A DNA stretch of 64,000 nucleotides from Winogradskyella bathintestinalis (GTDB lineage: Bacteria > Bacteroidota > Bacteroidia > Flavobacteriales > Flavobacteriaceae), in NCBI RefSeq assembly GCF_030407435.1, contig NZ_JASDDK010000008.1:1-64000 (forward strand), written 5' to 3'. Under the pieces are notes generated by a model. The model made no database searches, was not told where the DNA came from, and saw only the letters and a program-made list of their open reading frames with translations. The translations under genes and the position numbers were made by a program. This document shows, in pieces, positions 55,982 to 64,000 of this stretch. Numbering within the stretch: position 1 is the first letter of the stretch; the number at the start of each line of letters is the position of its first letter.

Positions 55982-57409
55982 ATGGAGATCACAGCGCAAT
56001 CTGTATGGAGTAATTGTCTCGCTTTTATAAAAGATAATATACAACCGCAAGCCTATAAAACTTGGTTTGAACCTATAGATGCTGTTAAGCTTTCTGGTAA
56101 TGCGTTGAGTATTCAAGTGCCTAGTAAATTTTTCTACGAGTGGCTAGAAGAGCATTATGTTAAAATCTTAAAAGTCTCACTGACAAAAGAATTAGGTGAA
56201 GATGCCAAATTGGTGTACGTTATTAAAATGGAAAACACTTATGGTAACAAGCAACCTTTTACAGAAAAAATTCCGAGTTCAAATCGATCTGCTGTAAAAT
56301 CGCAAGATGTGGACGTTCCTTTTAACAACAAGAGTCCTGAACTTAGAAATCCGTTCATAATTCCTGGAATTAGAAATGTAAAAATTGAATCGCAACTTAA
56401 TCCAAGTTATAGTTTCGAAAATTTCTTAGAAGGAGATTCTAACCGGTTAGCTAGAAATGCAGGAATTGCTGTAGCTAACAAACCTGGTGGAACCTCTTTT
56501 AATCCGTTATTAATATTTGGAGGTGTTGGTTTAGGGAAAACACATTTAGCACATGCCATTGGTGTTGATATTAAGGATAAATATCCTGAAAAAACAGTCT
56601 TATATATTTCTGCTGAAAAATTCACTCAACAATATATAGATTCTGTAAAAAAGAATAATAGAAACGATTTTATTCACTTCTATCAAATTATAGATGTGCT
56701 TATTATAGATGATGTACAGTTCTTATCTGGCAAAACAGGTACTCAAGATGTATTCTTTCATATATTTAACCACCTACATCAAAACGGAAAGCAAGTTATT
56801 TTAACAAGTGATAAAGCCCCTGTAGATATGCAAGATATTGAACAGCGCTTATTATCGCGTTTTAAATGGGGACTTTCTGCCGAACTGCAAACGCCAGATT
56901 TTGAAACAAGAGTTTCTATTCTGAAAAACAAGTTATACAGAGATGGTGTTGAGATGCCTGAGGATATTATTGACTATGTAGCCAAACATATTAAAACTAA
57001 TGTTAGAGAGTTAGAAGGTGCTATTATATCATTAATTGCGCAATCATCTTTCAACAAAAAAGAAATTACTATTAATCTTGCAAAAGATATCGTTGAGAAA
57101 TTTGTTAAGAATACAAAGCGCGAAGTTTCTATCGATTATATACAAAAAGTGGTTTCAGATTATTTTCAAATGGATGTGAATACACTTCAATCCAAAACAA
57201 GAAAACGCCATATTGTTCAAGCGCGTCAGTTAGCCATGTTTTTTGCAAAGAAATATACTAAAGCATCTTTGGCAAGTATTGGTTCTCAAATTGGGCAACG
57301 TGACCATGCCACTGTACTACATGCTTGTAAAACTGTAGACAACTTATCTTCAACTGATAAGCAATTTAGAAAATACGTAGAAGACTTATCTAAAAAGTTA
57401 GCGCTTTAA
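55982..57409 (+). CDS. dnaA: Chromosomal replication initiator protein DnaA
   Basis: A 475-residue protein. Domain I is SVWSNCLAFIKDNIQPQAYKTWFEP; a short linker follows. The AAA+ domain has Walker A GGVGLGKT (180-187) and Walker B VLIIDDVQFL, the sensor II arginine region in HIKTNVRELEGAI, and the C-terminal HTH QIGQRDHATVLHACKTV that reads DnaA boxes. Complete. No cluster of DnaA boxes was found in the 198 bp upstream, so I do not call an origin here. Confidence 0.97.
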   Translation: MEITAQSVWSNCLAFIKDNIQPQAYKTWFEPIDAVKLSGNALSIQVPSKFFYEWLEEHYVKILKVSLTKELGEDAKLVYVIKMENTYGNKQPFTEKIPSSNRSAVKSQDVDVPFNNKSPELRNPFIIPGIRNVKIESQLNPSYSFENFLEGDSNRLARNAGIAVANKPGGTSFNPLLIFGGVGLGKTHLAHAIGVDIKDKYPEKTVLYISAEKFTQQYIDSVKKNNRNDFIHFYQIIDVLIIDDVQFLSGKTGTQDVFFHIFNHLHQNGKQVILTSDKAPVDMQDIEQRLLSRFKWGLSAELQTPDFETRVSILKNKLYRDGVEMPEDIIDYVAKHIKTNVRELEGAIISLIAQSSFNKKEITINLAKDIVEKFVKNTKREVSIDYIQKVVSDYFQMDVNTLQSKTRKRHIVQARQLAMFFAKKYTKASLASIGSQIGQRDHATVLHACKTVDNLSSTDKQFRKYVEDLSKKLAL

Positions 57410-57415
57410 TTCACG

Positions 57416-57871
57416 ATGACTAATATATTAATGGTATGTTTAGGGAACATTTGTCGTTCACCTTTAGCACAGGCTGTATTACAGTCTCAACTACCTGAAG
57501 ACTCTTTTTATGTGGATTCAGCAGGTACGGGAGCCTATCATATTGGTAATCCACCTGATAAACGTTCTATTGCCATTGCCCAAAAGCATGGATTAGATAT
57601 CAGTACGCAATCTGCAAGACAATTCAAGGTGTCAGATTTTGATTCTTTTGATTATATATTCGTAATGGACCAATCTAACTATAACGATATTATTGCCTTA
57701 GCTAGAAATGACAATGATATAAGTAAAGTGCAATTATTCTTAAAGCCAAATGTTTCAATTAAAAATAAAAATTTGCCAGATCCGTACCATGGTAATCAAA
57801 GCGATTTTGAGAATGTATACCACCTTATTAATGAAACTTGCCACACATTAAAACAGATGCTAAACCCATAA
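57416..57871 (+). CDS. Low molecular weight protein-tyrosine phosphatase
   Basis: A 151-residue phosphatase with the P-loop C8-LGNIC-R14 (CX5R) followed by SPLA, and the acid loop LPDPYHGNQSDFENVY. Family members dephosphorylate tyrosine kinases or arginine. It follows dnaA after 6 bp, so the two may be co-transcribed. It is cytosolic. Confidence 0.94.
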   Translation: MTNILMVCLGNICRSPLAQAVLQSQLPEDSFYVDSAGTGAYHIGNPPDKRSIAIAQKHGLDISTQSARQFKVSDFDSFDYIFVMDQSNYNDIIALARNDNDISKVQLFLKPNVSIKNKNLPDPYHGNQSDFENVYHLINETCHTLKQMLNP

Positions 57872-57942
57872 AGATCAGCGCAAAACATAAAAATAATCAT
57901 CTTTTTTTCGTAAATTAGTGCTTAATCCATAAACAAATTAAG

Positions 57943-59361
57943 ATGAAAACTTTAAAAACTTTACTTGCCCTCATATTCTTAGTTGTTTCTTTTTCCGATG
58001 CTCAAAACATAGAATTAGAACTTTTTGCCACTAATTTAAACAATCCTGTAAGTTTGAAACATGCAGACGGCAATATGCTTTATGTTGTAGAACGACCAGG
58101 CTATATACAAGCCGTTAATGTTGATGGCAACGTGCAAAGTGCTCCATTTCTAGATATTGAAGATCGCGTAAGCGATTCTGGAAATGAAAGAGGCCTATTG
58201 GGTTTAGCTTTTCATCCTGATTATATTAATAATGGATATTTTTATGTAAATTACATCAACAACTCCGAAAATACTGTGATTTCTCGCTTCACAAGAGACA
58301 GTGATAACCCAATGATAGCAGATGCTACTTCTGAATTTATAATTTTAACCTTTGATCAACCCGGTTCTAATCACAATGGCGGCGATATGGCCTTTGGTTC
58401 TGATGGTTATTTATATATTTCATCTGGCGATGGCGGTGGTGGCGGAGATCCGTCTAATAATGCACAGGACCTTTCAAGTTTATTAGGTAAGATTTTACGT
58501 ATAGACATAGATACAACAACATCTAATCAAAATTACAGTATTCCTTCTGATAACCCGTTTGCAAATGATTCTCAAGCAAGCCCAGAGGTTTTTGCTTATG
58601 GATTAAGAAATCCATGGAAATTTTCTTTCGATCGCCAAAACGGTGATTTGTGGATTGCAGATGTAGGTGAATCTGAGTATGAAGAAATCAACATGGTCAC
58701 CGCTACCGAGGCTGCTAGCGGAATTAATTTTGGCTGGAGATGTTATGAAGGAAATATGGCTTTCAATACTGACGGATGCGCCGATCCAAGCGCTTTTACT
58801 TATCCTATAGATGGTTATAATCATGAAGATGGTGAACCTAAGTGCTCAATAACTGGAGGGTATCGGTATAGAGGTACTGAAAACCCTAACTTTAACGGTT
58901 GGTATTTTTTTGCTGATTTTTGCAGTCAAGAAATTGGGTATTTAATCTATGATGACGTTAATATGTCTTGGAATAAAACCTTGGAGCAGTTTTCAGGTCA
59001 ATGGACCTCTTTTGGTGAAAATCCAAAAGGAGAACTATTTATTTCAGATATATCTTCTGGTAATATTTATCGACTAACAGACGCTACATTAAGTGTAGAC
59101 CGTAATTTACGAACCGCTATTTCTGCTTATCCTATTCCTACAACTAATATTTTAAACATTAATTTTGGTACTACAAATCAAATGCATGATGCATCAAAAA
59201 TAGCCATTTACAATTTACAAGGAAAAGAAGTAAAAACAATAGCTCGTAATTCAGAATCAATTCAAGAAATCAATACATCTCAGCTTTCAAAAGGTATGTA
59301 TATTTTAAAAATTAATACTGAAGATGGGGCAGATTATATTCAAAAACTGGTTAAATATTAA
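57943..59361 (+). CDS. Secreted PQQ-dependent sugar dehydrogenase with T9SS sorting domain
   Basis: A 472-residue protein with signal peptide (TLLALIFLVVSFSDAQ). The beta-propeller has VVERPGYIQAVN, ERGLLGLAFHPDY, HNGGDMAFGSDGYLYISSGDGG, GKILRIDI, EVFAYGLRNPWKFSFDR, and WIADVGESEYEEIN, typical of GSDH-type soluble glucose/sorbosone dehydrogenases. The C-terminal sorting domain is ISAYPIPTTNILNI, IYNLQGKEVKTI and QLSKGMYILKINTEDG. It is probably released outside the cell. Substrate is inferred. Confidence 0.92.
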   Translation: MKTLKTLLALIFLVVSFSDAQNIELELFATNLNNPVSLKHADGNMLYVVERPGYIQAVNVDGNVQSAPFLDIEDRVSDSGNERGLLGLAFHPDYINNGYFYVNYINNSENTVISRFTRDSDNPMIADATSEFIILTFDQPGSNHNGGDMAFGSDGYLYISSGDGGGGGDPSNNAQDLSSLLGKILRIDIDTTTSNQNYSIPSDNPFANDSQASPEVFAYGLRNPWKFSFDRQNGDLWIADVGESEYEEINMVTATEAASGINFGWRCYEGNMAFNTDGCADPSAFTYPIDGYNHEDGEPKCSITGGYRYRGTENPNFNGWYFFADFCSQEIGYLIYDDVNMSWNKTLEQFSGQWTSFGENPKGELFISDISSGNIYRLTDATLSVDRNLRTAISAYPIPTTNILNINFGTTNQMHDASKIAIYNLQGKEVKTIARNSESIQEINTSQLSKGMYILKINTEDGADYIQKLVKY

Positions 59362-60077
59362 TGAATAATACAAAAGGGAAACTATACCTCATTCCAACGC
59401 GATTGGGCGATAATCCACCACTAGAAGTTTTACCAATTTCAATTAAAAAAATTATTGAAGACTTAGATTATTACATCGTTGAAAATGAAAAAACAGCGCG
59501 ACGATTCATAAAACGAATATCAACAGGAAAATCACAACCCTCTTTAAAGCTTCAGGTTTTAAATAAATACACCACCGAAGCCGAACGTAATACATTTTTA
59601 AATGTCTGTTCTGAAGGAATTTCTATTGGCCTTTTGTCTGAAGCTGGTTGTCCCGCAATTGCAGATCCTGGTGCCGACATTGTAAGTTTAGCGCATCAAA
59701 TGGATATTAAAGTTGTGCCGTTGGTTGGGCCATCTTCCATTCTTCTCGCCTTAATGGGCTCTGGAATGAATGGTCAAAGTTTCACTTTTAATGGTTATTT
59801 ACCAATAGACAAAAGTGAGCGTAAATCGAAATTAAAAAGCTTAGAACGTTTGTCTTCTGAACACAATCAAGCACAAATTTTTATTGAGACTCCCTATCGA
59901 AACATGAAAATGCTAGACGATTTAACTAATACATTACACCCAAATACTAGAATATGTGTGGCTTGCGATTTAACCTTACCAACAGAATTTATTAAAACAA
60001 AAATCGCAAAAGATTGGACACATAATAAAGAAGATCTCCACAAAAGACCCGCTATATTTATTATCCAAAAAGATTGA
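59361..60077 (+). CDS. RsmI-like SAM-dependent methyltransferase (tetrapyrrole methylase family)
   Basis: A 238-residue protein starting KLYLIPTRLGDNPPLEVLP, with ISIGLLSEAGCPAIADPGADIVSLAHQ (SAM and substrate region), VPLVGPSSILLALMGSGMNGQSFTFNGYLP, IFIETPYRN and RICVACDLTLPTEFI. It is near RsmI, which methylates the 2'-O of C1402 of 16S rRNA, but lacks the usual GNLGD start, so the exact target is uncertain. It overlaps the preceding gene by one base. Confidence 0.85.
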   Translation: MNNTKGKLYLIPTRLGDNPPLEVLPISIKKIIEDLDYYIVENEKTARRFIKRISTGKSQPSLKLQVLNKYTTEAERNTFLNVCSEGISIGLLSEAGCPAIADPGADIVSLAHQMDIKVVPLVGPSSILLALMGSGMNGQSFTFNGYLPIDKSERKSKLKSLERLSSEHNQAQIFIETPYRNMKMLDDLTNTLHPNTRICVACDLTLPTEFIKTKIAKDWTHNKEDLHKRPAIFIIQKD

Positions 60078-60425
60078 TTATAAGTTATTATTTGGAAGAA
60101 AGATGATAAACCGAAGATTAAAGTTTCAATACTTTAATCTTCGGTTTTATAGTATATTGACATTAGTGATTGCAAGTTTAAACATAATTCTACAGAGAGA
60201 ATTTGTGAATTCATATATAACCTATGCTAAACCATAAAAATTCAGAGAAAATATAACCTGAGAAAAAACTTCGAACAATTACCTAATTATTAGAATACCT
60301 AAACCACACAGTCATTAAGATTAAGCATAATAGAATTTAGATACTACACCTTATAACTGTGATTTTTTTACTAAACTATATTCACTGATCAATGATTCGT
60401 AAAAATTGCTTAACACCTACTGGAA
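60078..60425. other. 348-bp intergenic region between convergent genes
   Basis: The left end holds the 16-bp terminator at 60108-60148. The rest (60149-60425) is AT-rich, with no open frame of note and no other hairpin that I can support. Confidence 0.6.
60108..60148 (+). terminator. Strong terminator of the RsmI-like gene
   Basis: AAACCGAAGATTAAAG (60108-60123) pairs perfectly with CTTTAATCTTCGGTTT (60132-60147) over 16 bp, loop of 8, followed by T. Confidence 0.85.
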
Positions 60426-61082
60426 TTATAGAGTTACCCGAGCCTTCTTATCTGGCGTTATTGTAGACGTATCATATCCCGAAAACTTTTTCATGTAATA
60501 TTTTACGGAAGAACCATAGGCATCCGAAAGATTATTAGTCCCAAAACTGCGTAAAAATTTCTTAACATTACCAGGACCAGCTAAGTGCGCTGCTGCTAAA
60601 ATACCCGATTCTGTAATTTTTACACCTGCGATTTTTTTACCTTCAAAACGTTTAATATCTTTTCTTAATACCCATTTATTACGCTCAGCATTGGCCACAA
60701 AAGCCTTTTCTTGTAACTCTGGGTTGTATAAAAATTGGTTTGGAGTATAAATCCCAATTAATTTTAAGGTTTCAGCTCCAAATTGATACTTTCCTAGATA
60801 ACCTAAGGTATTAACTGTAAAATAATTTCCACGAGATTCTTTAAATGCTAAAGCCTCCTTAAAACCTTCAAAAGATTTTCCGAGATGTGGAGTAAATAAG
60901 CTCTGCTCAATGGTATAATCTTGAGTCATCATAGCGAATTCTTCCGATATGTTATAATCAAGTTCTAATCCTTCTGTAGAATATGTCTCTGGATTAAGAG
61001 AAGGACTCGGGTACAATGCTAATGCACCGAGCAAACAAATTGTAAATGGTATGACAAAATTCTTAACGCTATTTAAACTCAT
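60426..61082 (-). CDS. Exported lytic-transglycosylase-like protein
   Basis: Start taken as ATG 61082 (218 residues). The longer frame from 61175 would add 31 residues before the natural signal anchor (VIPFTICLLGALALYPS). The body has a soluble lysozyme-like fold: FKEALAFKESRGNYFTVNTLGYLGKYQF, with E of ESRGNY the likely catalytic acid, then YNPELQEKAF and GILAAAHLAGPGNVKKFLRS. It resembles goose-lysozyme/SLT domains acting on peptidoglycan. The end is SSVKYYMKKFSGYD. It is 25 bp or more downstream of a DUF2279 gene. Confidence 0.82.
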   Translation of the reverse strand: MSLNSVKNFVIPFTICLLGALALYPSPSLNPETYSTEGLELDYNISEEFAMMTQDYTIEQSLFTPHLGKSFEGFKEALAFKESRGNYFTVNTLGYLGKYQFGAETLKLIGIYTPNQFLYNPELQEKAFVANAERNKWVLRKDIKRFEGKKIAGVKITESGILAAAHLAGPGNVKKFLRSFGTNNLSDAYGSSVKYYMKKFSGYDTSTITPDKKARVTL

Positions 61083-61199
61083 AACAGCAAAATTTTTATT
61101 GCAGAAAAGTTCTAAAAACTGTTCTACAAAATTCGCGTGCAAATATACGACATATTTATATTTATTGAAAATCAACCGTTTAAGTGTGTAAAAACCACT

Positions 61200-62105
61200 T
61201 TAAAAGTAGACACCATGCCATTTTAGTCGTCCATTGTCATTCAATTCTAAAGTGGGAAATGGCACCTTAATAACATTAAAGACGTCAAAAATGGTTTTTA
61301 GAACGTGAGAATTTGTCTTAACCCGAGTTAAATCGACATCTAAGCTTAAGTAATATTGACGTGTTCTATTTTGGTTTAAAAATAAAGGACCATTTGGTTT
61401 TCCAGTGAGCATCCCTTCAGCTCCATAACCAATTGCTAAATTCAACCAATTAGGAATGGCTTCTGTTTTTAGAAAAGAATTGATATTTGCACTTAACCAA
61501 TAGGTTTGGCCATTATAATCCTTTAGAAATTCTTCTAAAAAACCATTGCCGAGTTTATTTGGCCGTTGTTCTGCGAAATGAGTTCTATGAAATGAATATT
61601 TTAATACGATTCTTTGTTCTTCCCAAAGTAATTCTTGACCCACATGTAATCCGGTACCAACTGAATTGGCGGCAATATCTGTCCAAGAAAACCCCCATTC
61701 TTCAGAAAAACCATCCATAACTTCAACTGCGGTAAGAAAACCAAACCCTAAAGTAGAACCATAAAGTATTTGGTCTTTTTTACTTACTCCAGCCCAATTT
61801 AAAGTGTTTGCCCCTAAACGCCCTAACTGGTACGATGAAAACACATGACCCATTTTGTCCATTTGCAACCATTCATTGCTATCATTTAAAGTCTTGAAAT
61901 TTGACCTAGAATAATCGGCATACCAAAGCTGATTGAGTCCTAATAATGTAGCGGAAGCAACAGTAGTTTGCGTGAGAACAACCGTATTTCTACGTGATTC
62001 GTTTAAAGAATCACTCGGTTTTAAAAATAGATTAAATTTTGATTGTGAAAATAATGGGCCACTTACCAAAAATAATAATACAATATGGCTTAAACCCCAT
62101 TTCAC
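61200..62105 (-). CDS. DUF2279 exported protein
   Basis: A 301-residue protein with a signal peptide (HIVLLFLVSGPLFSQ). The DUF2279 core is KMGHVFSSYQLGRLG, AVEVMDGFSEEWGFSWTDIAANSVG and HVGQELLWEEQRI. This family is small, metal- or lipid-associated outer-membrane proteins of unknown activity. It starts 3 bp after mltG and ends 25 bp before the stop of the next frame, so it is in the same operon. Confidence 0.88.
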   Translation of the reverse strand: MKWGLSHIVLLFLVSGPLFSQSKFNLFLKPSDSLNESRRNTVVLTQTTVASATLLGLNQLWYADYSRSNFKTLNDSNEWLQMDKMGHVFSSYQLGRLGANTLNWAGVSKKDQILYGSTLGFGFLTAVEVMDGFSEEWGFSWTDIAANSVGTGLHVGQELLWEEQRIVLKYSFHRTHFAEQRPNKLGNGFLEEFLKDYNGQTYWLSANINSFLKTEAIPNWLNLAIGYGAEGMLTGKPNGPLFLNQNRTRQYYLSLDVDLTRVKTNSHVLKTIFDVFNVIKVPFPTLELNDNGRLKWHGVYF

Positions 62106-62108
62106 CCC

Positions 62109-63152
62109 TTACCTATTTATACCTTGAGATGACAAATATTTGTGATATGCTCTCGCATTATTATTATGTTGTCCTAAAGTTTTAGCAAATTTATGGTAAC
62201 CAATACGCTTCGGATCTGCCGCAAAATATAAATAATTATGACTTTCTGGATTTAGAACAGCCTTTATAGCTGATAGATCTGGCATAGCAATTAAGCCAGG
62301 AGGCAAGCCTCTATTTTTATAGGTATTATATGGAGAATCTATACTTTTATGCACATTTAGAACTCGTCTTATAATAGTGTTTTTATATAATGGTAACTGA
62401 TATGCCGCAAATTTCAAAGTTGGATCGGCTTGCAAAGGCATACCAATCCGTAATCTGTTGAGATATACGCCTGCCACCCTTGGTTGCTCATCCGCTTGCT
62501 TAGATTCTTCGTGAACTATTGAGGCTAATGTAATGACTTCATTTGGAGTTAAATTCATTTTTTTAGCTTGGGCGGTTCGGGTGTCTGTCCAAAACCGATT
62601 AAACTCTGTTAACATTCTGTCTCTAAACGTTTCTGCAGAGGTATTCCAGAAAAATTCATAACTATTTGGCAGATACATACCTAAGGCTGTTGCTTTATTG
62701 AAACCATTTTTTGATAGAAATGTTTCATCGGTCATTGCTGTTAATAATTCTAAACTATCAGCTTCAATTTGTGTGCTTATTCTTCCTGCTAAATCTGCTA
62801 ACGTATGTTGATTGTTAAATGCTATTTTTAAAGGCAGGTTCTTACTTCTAATGGAATTGATAATATCATTATTATTCATACCATTAGAAATCGCAAATCG
62901 ACCAGCCTTAATATTCGTGGTATATTGTTTCTGTTTCGCTAAAGCATCAAACGTATCAATATCATCTAAAAGGGGTTCTAATTGCGCACGCACATCAGAA
63001 TAATTGGCATTAGTTGGCACATAAATATAAGCCGTTTCGTTATTAAACGTTGTATTTGAAGCAAACATAGCTCCATATATATAATAGGCAAAAAAGCCAA
63101 AAATAACCAAACCAATAAGGGCAATAGCCCAAAGAATTTTTTTAATGTACAT
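62109..63152 (-). CDS. mltG: Endolytic murein transglycosylase MltG
   Basis: A 347-residue membrane-anchored enzyme with N-terminal TM (ILWAIALIGLVIFGFFAYYIYG). The YceG-like domain has TLASIVHEESKQADEQPRVAGVYLNRL with the catalytic Glu, then MPLQADPTLKFA, DSPYNTYKNRGLPPGLIAMPDLSAI and NYLYFAADP. It cuts nascent glycan strands at the membrane. It is 2 bp after the GNAT gene, in the same operon as dapF. Confidence 0.97.
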   Translation of the reverse strand: MYIKKILWAIALIGLVIFGFFAYYIYGAMFASNTTFNNETAYIYVPTNANYSDVRAQLEPLLDDIDTFDALAKQKQYTTNIKAGRFAISNGMNNNDIINSIRSKNLPLKIAFNNQHTLADLAGRISTQIEADSLELLTAMTDETFLSKNGFNKATALGMYLPNSYEFFWNTSAETFRDRMLTEFNRFWTDTRTAQAKKMNLTPNEVITLASIVHEESKQADEQPRVAGVYLNRLRIGMPLQADPTLKFAAYQLPLYKNTIIRRVLNVHKSIDSPYNTYKNRGLPPGLIAMPDLSAIKAVLNPESHNYLYFAADPKRIGYHKFAKTLGQHNNNARAYHKYLSSQGINR

Positions 63153-63154
63153 AG

Positions 63155-63679
63155 TTAATTGTTAATTCGTTGCAATAGATATTCACTGGTAAACATCTTG
63201 CCATCAAAACTCCAGTCTTTTTTTAGCCCAATTTTTATAAAACCGTTATTTTCAAACAGTTTTAAGCTTGCTGAATTTGCTTCAGAAATATTAGCATAAA
63301 CTTGATGCAAATGTAGAGTTTGAAAACAATAATCCACTAATAAATTTAAAGCTTCTTTACCAAGACCTTTATTTCGGTTTTTCACATTTTGAATTAAAAT
63401 TCCGATACCGGCTCGTTTATTTTTAATATCAAAGTCGAACACATCAATTAAACCAATAGTATTGTCTGATGAGTTACATATGGCTAATCGCAATTGTTTA
63501 GCCTCAAAAATATCTTGTTGCGCATTTTGAAGATATTGTTTAATTAAAAATCTAGAATACGGGGTTTGGGTATCGCTTAAATGCCAAAGTTTTGTATCAT
63601 TTTCAATGCTATGTACAAAATCTAAATCTTCAGGTTCTAAAGCTCTTAAATATATATGTTTTCCTATTAAGTTTACCAT
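63155..63679 (-). CDS. GNAT-family N-acetyltransferase
   Basis: A 174-residue RimJ/RimL-like protein. It starts LIGKHIYLRALEPEDLDFVHSIEND, and its acetyl-CoA site is VKNRNKGLGKEAL (RNKGLG). The C-terminal part is HQVYANISEANSASLKLFENNGF. It may modify ribosomal protein or cell-wall intermediates; the neighbours are dapF and mltG. Its start overlaps the dapF end by 7 bp. Confidence 0.92.
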   Translation of the reverse strand: MVNLIGKHIYLRALEPEDLDFVHSIENDTKLWHLSDTQTPYSRFLIKQYLQNAQQDIFEAKQLRLAICNSSDNTIGLIDVFDFDIKNKRAGIGILIQNVKNRNKGLGKEALNLLVDYCFQTLHLHQVYANISEANSASLKLFENNGFIKIGLKKDWSFDGKMFTSEYLLQRINN

Positions 63680-64000
63680 TCTATCTCTCCCTTAAAAACT
63701 AATTCAGCTGGCCCAATTAACCAAATATCTTTATAACCGTTATTAATACTATTAAAGGTTACTTTTAGCTCACCTCCTTGAACTTTCAAACTTACAATAT
63801 TGCTTTTCGTCTTAGCTGTTTTATGCATAGCTAGGGCTACAGCGGTCACTCCGGTGCCACAAGACAAGGTTTCGTCTTCTACTCCACGTTCGTAGGTTCT
63901 AACTTCAAACTTATCTGTGGCTAATTGTTCAACGAAATTAACATTGCTCCCCGTTGCATTATATGGCTTACCGTATCTTATTTTTGCCCCCTTCGTTCTA
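63673..64000 (-). CDS. dapF: Diaminopimelate epimerase, C-terminal part (cut by window end)
   Basis: The frame is open to base 64000, so the N-terminal half lies outside. Visible residues: GSNVNFVEQL (substrate region), VRTYERGVEDETLSCGTG, with the second catalytic Cys in SCGTG, and the C-terminal strands LKVQGGELKVTF, DIWLIGPAELVFKGEIEW. It interconverts LL- and meso-diaminopimelate, needed for peptidoglycan and lysine. It begins the operon dapF-GNAT-mltG-DUF2279 on the minus strand. Confidence 0.95.
   Translation of the reverse strand, partial: RTKGAKIRYGKPYNATGSNVNFVEQLATDKFEVRTYERGVEDETLSCGTGVTAVALAMHKTAKTKSNIVSLKVQGGELKVTFNSINNGYKDIWLIGPAELVFKGEIEW

Noticed and set aside
57870..57910. 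AAAGAT/ATCTTT hairpin with T run after the tyrosine-phosphatase gene
   Set aside because: Only 6 AT-rich pairs with a 23-base loop. Too weak to call a terminator.

Overview
The window is a stretch of chromosome from a member of the Bacteroidota, most likely the family Flavobacteriaceae. It is AT-rich and gene-dense. Three secreted proteins end in type IX secretion (T9SS) type A sorting domains. Shine-Dalgarno signals are weak, and several genes instead carry the Bacteroidota -7 promoter box TAnnTTTG just ahead of the start codon. It also has a bacillithiol-type redoxin (YtxJ), DUF4835, DUF5686, DUF3857 and DUF2279 proteins, and the flavobacterial order DUF4835-coaBC-rpoZ-bamD. Genus cannot be decided from the sequence. 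I saw no rRNA, tRNA, insertion sequence, prophage or CRISPR array.

Layout. 1-6675: 3' part of a giant repeat-rich T9SS-exported protein, cut by the window start. 6761-10600: ytxJ (minus), then clpB and a small unknown gene. 10601-11256: a gene-poor gap. 11257-14714: deoC and deoD (deoxynucleoside salvage), two lipoproteins, and smpB. 14908-19904: a DUF5686 outer-membrane protein, an NTF2-like protein and an X-Pro dipeptidyl-peptidase. 19963-25009: pcm, a Gfo/Idh/MocA oxidoreductase, 3-hydroxybutyryl-CoA dehydrogenase, DUF1015 and a YggS-type PLP protein. 25073-30185: a DnaQ/GIY-YIG nuclease fusion, a DUF3857/transglutaminase protein, a voltage-gated-type K+ channel and miaA.

30347-45428 is mostly on the minus strand. 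It holds a glycosyltransferase-ybbR-coaE-histidine kinase-response regulator operon, a fibronectin-type T9SS cargo protein, fabI, recN, the DUF4835-coaBC-rpoZ-bamD operon, and a small unknown gene with dapA. 45505-47267 carries a 5'-nucleotidase whose two domains are separate exported proteins. 47362-51587 (minus) holds a membrane protein, ligA, prmC and a GNAT enzyme. 51637-55783 holds a lipoprotein, ribD, a HAD phosphatase, an EamA transporter, a YigZ protein and a thioesterase. 55982-60077 holds dnaA, a low-molecular-weight tyrosine phosphatase, a T9SS-exported sugar dehydrogenase and an RsmI-like methyltransferase. 60426-64000 (minus) is a cell-wall group: a transglycosylase-like protein, DUF2279, mltG, GNAT and the 3' part of dapF.

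Nearly all of this is core-genome housekeeping. No undescribed multi-gene system stands out. The points most worth a second look are: a REP-like element inside the prmC coding sequence; the DnaQ/GIY-YIG fusion, which has no ATG/GTG/TTG at its natural start; two kinds of palindrome upstream of clpB; -7 boxes so close to ATG that the mRNAs should be leaderless; and a 143-bp exact repeat in the giant surface protein.
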